In this document: positions 47,785-57,749 of the stretch, in pieces
Numbering within the stretch: the stretch's first letter is position 1
How the letters are laid out: the number at the start of each line of letters is the position of its first letter
DNA from: Gymnothorax reevesii
Lineage: Eukaryota; Chordata; Actinopteri; Anguilliformes; Muraenidae
DNA: 64,000 nucleotides
Assembly: GCA_029721435.1 (NCBI GenBank)
Contig: CM056576.1
Coordinates: 68,095,876 to 68,159,875 of the forward strand
Direction of reading: 5' to 3'
Notes under the pieces: model-generated
The model's database searches: none
Told to the model about the DNA's origin: nothing
The model's input: only the letters and a program-made list of their open reading frames with translations
Position numbers and translations under genes: made by a program

Positions 47785-47982
47785 AAATGGGGTGTGTGAG
47801 GGCAGCGACCGGGGTCGTTGGTGAGGGTACCACGCTATTACTCTATGTTTATGCATGTGACCTGATTTCTAGTGACTGCGACATCAACAGTTCACCCGTC
47901 ATTACTTGGGCAATGGCTGATGAACTGTTGACGTCACAATTACTTAAGACTTTGGTCACATGGTACCCTCACACGCCCTATT
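47785..47982. repeat. inverted repeat of about 195 bp
   Basis: AATGGGGTGTGTGAGGGCAG at the left is mirrored by TACCCTCACACGCCCTATT at the right. A second copy of GTGAGGGTACC lies just inside the left arm. It sits between the minisatellite and repeat copy 2. Confidence 0.55.
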
Positions 47983-48965
47983 AACCCCTTTTTGAAGATG
48001 TAGATGCCTGCCGAAATTGTGATGCTCTTTTTCTGCACAGTTACACTATTCTATCACTAGATGGCACTCCGGGTACAGTTATTGAATCTTCACTAGCAAG
48101 CTGAGCTTGAACACGGTTTAGAATATGGACGAGTTAATGTTCCATCTGTTTTCCAGGAGTTGCTTGAATTAAATTCCTCAGCTAAGCCTGATGTGCAAAC
48201 TGCTTAATATACTTGCCCATAGTATCTATCCAGAAGTTAAAAAAAAAAAAAAAAAAAAAAATCTCTGGCGAAAGAACAAAAATCGTCCTCTGTAACAACT
48301 ACTTCAGCTATGGTGAGCCAATGGTATCCCAATTAAGTAGTTTAAGGAAATCAGTCCTCTGAAGCAAAAATTTGCTTCAATTCAAATATCAATTCTAGTC
48401 AGCAGGTATTGAAAATGCGTAATTTCTTACCGTAGATTCGTCTATCAAAGAATTCAGCTGTCTGTTAGAGCCTCATACAAGATCTCACGGAAGGACAATC
48501 ACTTCAATGGTTATTCAACGGTATCTGCGTAACAGCAAAGCAATAGTACACGCCCGCGTGAAACTCTCCTGGTAATTTCCTATTAATTGACACAATTTTC
48601 ATCCATTCCAGACAGTATAAGCCTTCCTCTGTAATTGAAAGACATTGATTAGACCTTCAGAAACGTATTGAACCACTTACGTAAATAGAAGTTGGGTTGT
48701 ATTCTCAACTTCTCTCAGCTGTGAATGACGTTATTGTGTGGAAAAAAAAAAAGACTTCCAGAAACAAGCCTGCAGTGTTGAGCTTATATTTAAGGGATGG
48801 AAATGTGATTCTTAGATAGAAAATGGAAGTTTTTCTTAATGGACCAGACTGGAGGAGCAATTGGTTGAGCAATTCAATAATGAAGAGCTTTTTTCTGAGT
48901 AAAACTGTACGCCTAACCAGATAGCTAACTAGCCAGCTATTACTTATTTTCGGTTTATTACCGTG
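47982..48965 (+). repeat. diverged direct repeat, copy 2
   Basis: The partner of 46085-47335 without the MITE. It carries a 22-base A run at 48240-48260 that copy 1 lacks. Both copies end near a GCTAGCTGGCTAGTAG / GCTAACTAGCCAGC phrase followed by TTATT.TCGGTTTA. Confidence 0.75.
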
Positions 48966-48989
48966 ATCACACAGCTTGTTTGTCACACT

Positions 48990-49790
48990 GAGTAACAAGA
49001 CTAGTCGATATTGCCCAGTCTGTTTTAGAATTTATACTGCATTCAACGAAATGGAGTGTCTTGGGCTTTCGCTTGTTTAAAATGCGAACAACCATTACTG
49101 TGTTGCGAGTTAGACTTGCTCCTTACAGGGTGTGAAAAGCGTTGAAATAAGCTTGCGTTTCGCTTAGATGAACGGAATTGTAAACAGCAAGCTTCCCGTC
49201 TGAGTAAACGTTCTGACCGTAAAATAAGCAGTTCCTTAATTGAGTAGGTGTGCTTGCTGATGCGGCTTTGTGGAAAAATGGACGAAACTCTGAACTTTAT
49301 CACATGAAGAAAAGGTATGTTTTTGGTTTGGAGAGGTTACTGGTGACCACTGATGTCCTGCTGCACCAATATTGATAAACTCATGCTAAATTCAACCTGA
49401 AACTCATTAATTCATATCGGATTTCATGAGTCAAAAGTTGATTTCTGTTAAAAATATGATTATTTTGTGATTTCACAGCGCGTCATTTTGAGTGCTGTGG
49501 GTGTTTGGGAAGCCACCTGGAGAGCTGTCTTATTTAGCTTCCTCTTTCAAAGCCATTTAAAATTTAATGCTCAGATGAAGAATACTTCTGGTCTTGGAGT
49601 TTTCAGCCATTCTTCGATCCTCAGTATTATTTTTTCATCATTTCAATGCAGAATTTTCATAAAGATTTTTTATGTTTGCAGCCCATTTTCTGGAGCAAAA
49701 TCATGAAAATCAACTGAAATATGATGGAATAATATAAAATAACATGAATGGCGAGAACAGGCCTTTCAGCACAACTACGCTTGCCAGTTT
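48990..49790. other. intron sequence, nothing recognised
   Basis: No supported coding block. The frame at 49467-49706 looks accidental. Confidence 0.45.
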
Positions 49791-49799
49791 CTTCATACT

Positions 49800-50285
49800 A
49801 TTGTGAATATATCCCTTCAGATACTCAATGACTCAATGGTATCTAGCTTTAAGTCAAGCCTGCTCTTGAAAACCCCCAAGGTCTCTGCCTCTACGATATG
49901 GTCAGGCAAACTATTCCACATTGAAATTACTCTTTGGGTGAAGAAATATTTCCGAATATCAGTGCTAAATTTACCTTTGGTCAACTTCCATTTGTGACCC
50001 CCGAGTTCTACTCACAACACTTGGTCGAAGGAATCCTTCATAATTCACTTTGTTAATCCCTTTAACATATTTCGAGACCTCAATCAAATCACCCCTTAGT
50101 CTCCTTTCCCTAAGACTAAAGAGATTAGGGATCTTCAGCCTCTTCTCATGGCTTGCATCTTTTATACCTGGAATAAGCTTAGTGACTCTTCTCTGAACTT
50201 TCTCAAGAGCCTCTATATCTTTCTTAAAGTATGGTCCCCAGAATACACAATACTCCAGATGAGGTCTAAAGAACGTGTTGTACAA
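49800..50285 (-). mobile_element. non-LTR retrotransposon (LINE) reverse transcriptase, C-terminal fragment
   Basis: The minus strand reads MYNTFFRPHLEYCVFWGPYF, then KKDIEALEKVQRRVTKLIPG and SLRERRLRGDLIEVSKYVKG, ending near SRTRG. RPHLEYC...W.PY..KDI..LEKVQRR.TKLI is the thumb-side signature of CR1/Rex/jockey-like LINE reverse transcriptases. Lower-quality continuation to 49800 is broken by stops. Only the 3' part is present, as usual for 5'-truncated LINE insertions. Confidence 0.92.
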
Positions 50286-50439
50286 AAGACCTACGCTAAC
50301 TAAAACCGTTGACTTGCGCTAGCCTAGCACCAGCAGACTCTGCAAATAGAAGGACTGAATGAGATGAGTTGAAACCTGTCTCCACATATCTCAAACACTC
50401 TGGCTCACTTGGAAATGAGGTCCTATGTCCAAAATTCTG

Positions 50440-50790
50440 AACTACTCCTTTAAATGCTCTTTTTATACCCTGTCAAGTCACTGACTTGTTGCCAATTAAC
50501 CTAATTAGTAGCAAAATGCTTGTCCAGCTGTTTTTTAGTATCACTTAGCTTCACAGCCTTTTGTAGCCCCTCTCCCAAATTTTTTGAGATGTATTGCTGC
50601 CATCACATACAAAATGAGCAAAATATGCATATTTTTCAAGAAATCGTAAAAAAAATATCTCACTTTCAACATCTGATATATTATCTATGTTCTATTGTGA
50701 ATAAAATGTGGGTTTAAGAGATTTGCAAATCATTGCATTCAGTTTTTATTTACAATTTACACAGCATCCCAGCTTTTTTGGAATTGGGGT
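50440..50790. mobile_element. Tc1-like terminal fragment
   Basis: CTGACTTGTTGCCAATTAAC, GAGATGTATTGCTGCCATCA and the end TTTTTTGGAATTGGGGTTG match the right ends of the copies at 41441 and 60944. The rest of the element is absent. Confidence 0.85.
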
Positions 50791-51189
50791 TGAAACATTT
50801 GGGCCAAAATTTCATGGGCCCATAAGACGGACAAAAGTGATACAGTCAAAAATCCGTCAATAGAAAAAAAAAAATGTCTGGAGATAATAGTAGTATGCCA
50901 TGACAAATTTCCAGGAAAATTCATCAGGCCAGAAAAAGAGATTTAAAAAAAAGAGATAGGCCAGAAAGCTAAAAAATTCAGTTCAAGGCAAGCACAGTTA
51001 ACTCAGACCCATAGAGATGCTTTGGTATGTTAACTGGGCTCCTTTTCTGCAAACCTGTCGTTCTGGTGGATGCATGCGCCCCAAATTGGGTTGATGAAAA
51101 ATTCATAGGAAAAATCATCTCTCAAACACCACGTCTAAATCACACCAATTGATTTTTGTTGATGAGCTAAATAGTGTAATTAATCCAAT

Positions 51190-52095
51190 ACTTGACTGCT
51201 CTAATCCTAAACTATGTGAACCCTTCAAATATGGCAAAGTCATTGTCAGTCTCGAGGAATCAAATAGGAAGTGTTGACCCATGGCACTCATTACTTCCAC
51301 AGTCAATCCTTCTCTTTCTTTTCCCTCGAGCACCATTAATATCTACAGCTCGAGGCTTAGATGAAATGCTAGAAAGCTCTTATAACTCAAAAAGACCAAT
51401 ATCAAGAATCAATGTTTGTATAGCCTCTCTTGAAAACACATCCCTTGTAACGATTAAGGCAGACTGGGAGGCCAAGTAAGGAGAAGACATAGAAGAGGAC
51501 ACCTGGAACTGTGCTGTATAAAGAGTGATAGCAATTCCTGTGCAAAATTAAGCATCAAACAAGTAAACTTTTTACATCAGGCTCATTTCCCCAAAGCAAA
51601 AGTTGTTTTAACATCGTCATTTTGATTCTACTTGTGATAGGTGTTAGTATACCCCCGCAAACTTAACCATTTTTTGGTCATGCCCTGCACTGATAACCTA
51701 TTGGGCTGTAATCTTTAAAACACTGTTGGAGGCACTTCATATTGATCTCCAACCTACTGCAATAGCAGATTTGTTTGGAATTACAGATTTAAAAAAAAAA
51801 CATTCTAAATTGAGTAGAAGACATAAAAACATCATAGCCTTTACAACACTGCTTGCAAGCAAAAGAATGTCATAACATTGAAAATAAACAAGTCCACCCA
51901 AAGTGTTTCTGCGGCTGAGTGACCTGTTGCATGACATACAGTTAAAAAGGACAAGATACTCACTTAGGGGTTCCGATGACAAATTTCATTCCACCTGGGA
52001 TCCAATTCTGACACATACACGTAGGTAAATTTCCAACTCTACCTGATACGACTGAGACAGTTTTCTTTGACTTAGGATATTTAGCCGCATGTATC
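51190..52095 (+). mobile_element. L1-like LINE ORF2, C-terminal fragment
   Basis: Plus-strand segments read, across frameshifts, IKADWEAK, then EDIEEDTWNCAV, then SCPALITYWAVIFKTLLEAL, then HKNIIAFTTLLASKRMS, and RGSDDKFHSTWDPI. The order W.CP....YW..I, I.IAF.TLLA.K and F...WDP is that of the distal ORF2 of fish L1 elements. It has several frameshifts and stops, and is 5'-truncated. A 3' UTR may run to about 52570, but I see no clear tail. Confidence 0.85.
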
Positions 52096-52099
52096 ACAG

Positions 52100-53058
52100 T
52101 TTATATTAATATATAACTTAAGTATCAGAAAGTTTTCTTCCTCTTTTGTTTTCTTTCTTCAACAAATACCTGTATCAACATCTGTCCCTCAACAATTATT
52201 TCATTATTTTTGTTTGAACCAGTATGGGTTTGTTTTGATTTGTATTTACAACAAGGTTTGGATTAGGAGTAGACAGGCAGCTCAGCTTTTCTTCAAATTC
52301 CTCTCCACAAGAGGAGTTAGCTTCTGTGCATATGCCTACAATGTTTAAATACTGTATACAGTATTTATTTACCTTGAGTATTTTATTGTTATGTACACAC
52401 GTGTTACACACCTACTGGATATAAAGTCAATGAGCACAGTTGATAAGTCCCTGCGCTTCCTTGGTGAGTGTGCCCAATGTTCTGGGTGGGGGCGGTGTGT
52501 TTGTTGCATGTCATTAAAAAATAGAAATATATAGTGCAAGTACTTTCAGTGGATTTTAATCTGTCAATGTTTAAAATCAAACATTAAAAAAGGCTTATGT
52601 CTCCTTGTGCCACAATGTATTTAAGTAACAAGAAACTGCTGGGAAGGGCAACATCAAAGCTGTTGGAATATCCGACAAACTTCTCATGTGGTCTGCTAAA
52701 ATGCTTGAGTGCAATATCATTCATGAAAATATTAATAACCATAACAATTTTAGTCAATGTATAAGTTATTAACCCTCTAGGATTAGTAATTTTTTGAACG
52801 CATGACAAAAAATGAGCTTGCTTGCTTGTTCACCAACCAACTGATGACAGTCACGCAAATGTTGCGCATTGCTAAGTAACCTGCTCAGAATCACTAGTGC
52901 CTGCTTATACTGTTGAATCCCTCAGTAGCACTATATGTTGATTTGCCAGTAAGGAAGTTAGGAAGTGAATGAGAGAGCCATTGTGAATACAACCCAAGTG
53001 TACCATAGATGCAGGATGTAAAAATTTCAGTGACTTCAGCCTTAAACATTCTGCCATC
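52100..53058. other. intron sequence, nothing recognised
   Basis: AT-rich; possibly the 3' UTR of the L1-like copy at first. No other element was recognised. Confidence 0.4.
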
Positions 53059-53062
53059 TTAA

Positions 53063-55295
53063 AGGTATACCGAGTAGGATTTTTTTGGCTGTGGTTTGTA
53101 AAAAGAGCAGTTGCCCCTACTCACTGACTTAACACCATGGCCTCTATCTAACACCCAGCGCATCACGGCTCAAAGTTTGACGCAAGTGTCTTTTCTAGTT
53201 TATGTACCAACAAAGTGCCCAGTTTGCATTACTAGCAAATGTAATTGCGCCAAACTGAGCAACCATGGGTGTGTTGGTCTTCAAATGAGGTGGGGTCAGG
53301 CGCATTGATGGCGCTTTGCCATCTTGAGGCATCTGAAATAATCTGCGCAACTGATAAACAAAAACCTGGTCAAAAGTCAATAGCCAATTTTCAACTGCTA
53401 TTTTAAGGACGCATTATTAAGATAATATTATATACTTTTCTCGGGGAGTGCACAATGTGTGCACCCTCTGCTTGTTACAAACTACACAGGGACAAATAGC
53501 AGCACCCAGACAAGCACATAATTAAAAATAAAAGATCATGATGTGAAAGATTTTTTTCAAGATATTTAAGAAATTTTTGTCTGAATGGTAACTGCGATCT
53601 ACGCCCCCACATTAGCGCATTCTGTGACGTAGGCTATTTAAATCTTAAGGGAACCTATTTCATCTGGTAATTTGTGATTCAAGATGTGAGGTTACGCACA
53701 TACTAGGTATTGTAAAATTATTCTGGATAAAGCCACCACATCTTAATACTGGCAAACTGTCATTCACGCGGTCCTCCAGATGATCTTCCTGCAGAGGTGG
53801 CAGTTGGGAAACAATGGTTGCCACCAAAACATGAATTACATTGCATGTAATGTCTAAATCAGTGCGTGGATTTTTGTTCTATCACACAAAACACAAACTG
53901 TAATGGAACAAATGTTTGTAGTGCTGAAAATACACTTCTTATGTTTGGAAAGTCCTGCACGGGCCAACCCATTACCTGCAATTATCTGAAAACCCAATTT
54001 TGCATCTGACCTGATCCATTAATACAGTGCCTGCTGTCCCACTTCTATTATTATGATATACAAAATCCTGCATTTCAGTTGAACTGTCTTTATTAACATT
54101 TACAGTTTGGCTGACAAACGAAGTAGCGGCACTTTTAAGTAGCAGCAAAAGCAACAGATAACATTGTCATCACTATCTGTCCTCAATCCGAATTTCTTCC
54201 AAATATCCAACTCTACCTTCAATGGTCAAACAGAAGTAAGTTCTTCTCATTCCTGTGGGATATTATTGAAAGGGTTACAGAATCGTAATCAAAATAACAT
54301 TAGTTTAATTTCAATCTTGCTGGCTGTTTTTCTGACTCGTTTTAATTTCTCTTGGTCGTTCCCCACCAGCACATAGCCTAATTATTGTAGATATTAATTT
54401 TTTATTTTTATTTTTTTACTGGTGACCCTGAATTAAAACTTTTTTGATTTGCTTGTTTTATTAACAAGTTTTTAACAAGTTTTAATGTTAGGTAAAGGCC
54501 CTGGGGATTCACCATTATGATTTTCAACATCTGCATATGATGAAAAAAAATTTCAGCAATTTTTTTAAAATGTGGCTTTATGTTCAAAAACACTGACCAA
54601 TGATTACCAAATTTCTCTCAGTCATCTTGTCAGAGACACATCTACCAGTCAAAACAATTAAAACCAAAATCCTTAAATCCTACGAAGTAGGTTTACACTT
54701 GCCAATTCACGTTAAGCATTTCCGTTGACATAATAAGGTAAAAGCTTAACATGGCTGAAAGTTCAAAAACTGCATCCAATAATCCGCAACCTAATTTCTC
54801 TCAAACATTTCTTCTCATTTGCACTATCATCTGACAAAAATCCATTAACATCTTAAGCCAGATAGCCTTTTCTTTTGCCAACAATGGGTGGCAATGGAGA
54901 GCACAGTGCTTAACGTTATGTAGCCCGAACCATCCATCCAGCCATCCATTTATTACAATTGGAAACAAAATGGACTTTTTCTTGTTCCTGGGCAGAAAGT
55001 GACATTTCCTTATTGCTTATCTCTCAGGTAAATGGAAAAGTGTTATTATTCTCTCCAAACTTTGCTTTTGTGACCTGGGTGATGATATTTTCAAATGTCC
55101 ATTTCCATTTCCAGAACATTTAAAGGTAGATTCAGTGCTAACTTGCAAACAGAGAATTTTCGAGAGCTTACAAGAATCTTTCCAGAACTTTCTAGAATGT
55201 TGTACAACTTCAAGAAGTTTCAAGAATGCGAGAGAGAGAAGTAATCTGTTATGTAACTACACGTGATTTTGAGGAAAATCCTACTCGGTATACCT
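53063..55295. mobile_element. TTAA-flanked element, 2.2 kb
   Basis: The left end AGGTATACCGAGTAGGATTT is mirrored exactly over 20 bp by the right end, and TTAA flanks both sides (53059-53062 and 55296-55299). No transposase or THAP frame is visible, so it is presumably a non-autonomous member of a TTAA-targeting superfamily (Kolobok-like by its AGG start). Confidence 0.85.
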
Positions 55296-55299
55296 TTAA

Positions 55300-56338
55300 G
55301 CTGGAAATCTGTTTTTGCCTTTCCACTTTGTCCACCTCCCAAAAGATTGTGTTCCAGAAAATTTTCTTCTGGTCTCTCCAAATATATTTTTATTTAAATT
55401 CCTCAACTATCACCTGTTTTTTTCACCATTCCGGAAAACGAGTTAGACAATCAGAATTAAAAGACATAGACTGTTTCTCTTGCAATCCCTGGCATTTTTA
55501 AACTCACATTTCCTGCATAAAATGAATGCAGAAGTAGCTGAAATTTTTTAAAGCCAAGTTCTTAGGCATATTTTCAGGGGCAATGGTAGAAAGGGAAAAC
55601 GGCCCCAAAAAAAAAAAAAAATCTGAGTTCCACCACAACAATGACACAATGAAGGCAAGGTCAAGGGTTGTTGTGCCATAAGTAAAGAGTGGTTTGATAA
55701 CAATGATTTAGAGAAGCCTCTGTGCTGTGCGCACAGATTTAAATGATATACCACCTCGTATATGGTCAGAGGGACGCGATTCATATGTCCCTTTCCAAGA
55801 CAGCCTTCCACAAACTTCCCTCCCTTAGCCACGTCTAATCAGAAAGGCAACAGAGCTTCCTGCAAAACCTGGGAGTTTTAAATGCAGATAATAAGTAAGA
55901 ATTGAAATTCAAAACAAAACTAAGCGAGGTCAGGAGAAACTCTGCTTGCGCAACCAGGCGAGCGGCCGCCTATCAAGCACACGTGCATTAACACAGAGCA
56001 GGGCCATGGCAGGTGTCTGCGGCAGCGTCCCACCCGCTTAGCAGGAGAGCGGACCTCTGAGTAGGAGAAGAGGAGGAGGCTATGCCACCATCCTACAGGA
56101 AAATGAAAAGAGATGGAGAGAGGGATTAAAGGAATAAAGGAAAGAAATGAAAGAAAACGAGAGGATGAGAAGGGAGGAGATGGAAGGAAGGAAAGAGATG
56201 GCATTAATAAGCGAGCCTGGGGGGAAACCACCTCGCCTAACTTGGGAGAAAACCGTAAGGTAAATTTGTCATCTAATAAAGGTTTCTAAAAAAAAAAAAA
56301 AAAAAAAAAAGAAAGAGGCTACAGCGAGTTTCACTTAC
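55300..56338. other. itsn2 intron next to SH3-5, purine-rich tract
   Basis: Contains A runs at 55607-55621 and 56288-56310, and a purine-rich plus-strand tract at 56095-56210 (GAAAGAAATGAAAGAAAACG and similar). The transcript strand is therefore pyrimidine-rich about 130-240 bases downstream of the SH3-5 donor. No gene was recognised. Confidence 0.6.
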
Positions 56339-56530
56339 ACTGCTGGCTAGGGTCACATTCTGTGGTCATCTTGATGTAGTTAGTGGGGAATAGTCCTGTG
56401 ACACCGTTGAGCTCTCCTTTCCACCAATCGGCATCATCCTTCTCCAGCACGTTGATCAGCTGACCCTTTGAGAAGCTCATCTCATCTTCATTGGCTGCCT
56501 TGTAGTCATACATGGCGATGACCTGGCAGA
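56339..56530 (-). CDS. itsn2: itsn2 exon: fifth SH3 domain (SH3E)
   Basis: The exon is 192 bp (2 + 63 codons + 1), phase 1 to 1, from acceptor CCTAACAG to donor GTAAGT. It encodes [40 protein letters not shown] and [20 protein letters not shown] then SQQ. One exon carries the whole domain: the ALYDY-type motif is MYDYKA, the ligand tryptophans are DWW, and the end is FPTNYI. If the donor is not used, the frame meets a stop after two more codons (TGT AAG TGA). Confidence 0.97.
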
Positions 56531-56639
56531 CTGTTAGGGTGTAAGAAGGTAGAGAAAAAACATGCAGAACCTTAGGCATTTTCTTTGTTGGGTGAAGAGC
56601 TAAATGGAAGTTGGCTTGGTTGAGGTGAATGCAGCTTAC

Positions 56640-56736
56640 GCGGAACAAGCGCAGGTGTAGATTTCCCACTGTTGGCACCTAAAAGTTTCACGTGGGAGGC
56701 TGGGAACCATCCATTCTGCCGTTTTTTACCCCTCGC
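56640..56736 (-). CDS. itsn2: itsn2 exon: end of SH3-4 and linker
   Basis: The exon is 97 bp (32 codons + 1), phase 0 to 1, from acceptor CTACAG to donor GTAAGC. It reads [20 protein letters not shown] then [31 protein letters not shown] closes the fourth SH3 domain. A histidine stands where most SH3 domains have the ligand-pocket tyrosine (FPxxYV), as I recall also for mammalian ITSN2. The intron to SH3-5 is only 109 bp. Confidence 0.95.
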
Positions 56737-56739
56737 CTG

Positions 56740-56990
56740 TAGAAAGGGAAAAATAGACTCCTTCACACGAGACAAATTCATGTGAAATGTATAAATATGT
56801 GCCTCTGCAATATATGAAACTGCAAGGAAGGCTAAGTAAGAAGTGTTTATATCAATAATCCTCCTGCAGGATACCAATTTGGTGTTGCAGGAAACCTGAG
56901 TTAATTCATAATCTGAAGGATTTTGGAGTTCTAAATTGGCTATTTTGACTCGGATTCCCATATTATGCAACACCAACACAGACATCGGAT
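56740..56990. other. itsn2 intron, start
   Basis: No element seen in this short part of the intron upstream of exon 56640. Confidence 0.5.
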
Positions 56991-56994
56991 TTAA

Positions 56995-57155
56995 TATATG
57001 AAGAATATCATATCGGCATTTTCATATCATGCGCTGTATCAACCTGAGACCCCAGTATCAGTTCGAGAGCTTTAGCTCGAGGGCAGATACTGGTTGAAGG
57101 TTGATACACAGTGTGATATGAAAATGCTCATAAGATATTCTATTTAACATATACT
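56995..57155. mobile_element. small palindromic element
   Basis: GAATATCATATCGGCATTTTC and GCTGTATCAACCT on the left are mirrored by AGGTTGATACACAG and GAAAATGCTCATAAGATATTC on the right. A second nested stem sits inside (CCAGTATC...GATACTGG, with CGAGAGCTTTAGCTCG at the tip). Together they form a nearly complete hairpin of about 160 bases. Confidence 0.65.
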
Positions 57156-57244
57156 AATTTTGGCCATAATTAACAATGCTTTTTACCCAAAGTATTTATT
57201 TTAGGTTATTACTGTCATCATTACAGGCCAGTTGCACTAGCATT

Positions 57245-57632
57245 TAGGGCTGGATGGTATGATGGTATATACCTTGCGATGGCTTTACTTTTACCATGTA
57301 AAGCTTTGTCACTTTCATCTTCGAAGTTTAAACTGTTGGAGAAATGGCTACTTTTAGCAAGAAAATGCATTTTGTTAAAATGGATTCAAGAAAGTCCACC
57401 CACAGTTACTATGTGGTACAAAGAAATTTATAATGTGGTGTTGTTTGATAGTTTGAAAAGCAGTTCAACATTTTAAGAAGAAAATAATCAAATGTGATGG
57501 AAGTACAGAATGGTTATTTTAAGCCATTAATTGAATTTTCAGAAAAAATGGCATACTGTGATATATACCATTACTGTGATATAAAAGTACTTATACCGTG
57601 ACATAAGATTTTGATCATACCACCCAGCCCTA
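57245..57632. mobile_element. hAT-type MITE, 388 bp
   Basis: Starts TAGGGCTGGATGGTATGATG and its mirrored right end is TAGGGCTGGGTGGTATGATC. An exact 8-bp duplication CTAGCATT flanks it (57237-57244 and 57633-57640). Internal ATACC/GGTAT motifs repeat near both ends. The 65-codon frame at 57279 is not recognised. Confidence 0.9.
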
Positions 57633-57749
57633 CTAGCATTTCATTTTAGTCAGCGGTGTATCCATGTCAATGGAATAGCTAATTAGCTAGCATGCAAATG
57701 CAATATCTCCATTAAGGTAATAAATTTGTGTTTCTACAAGATAACTTAA

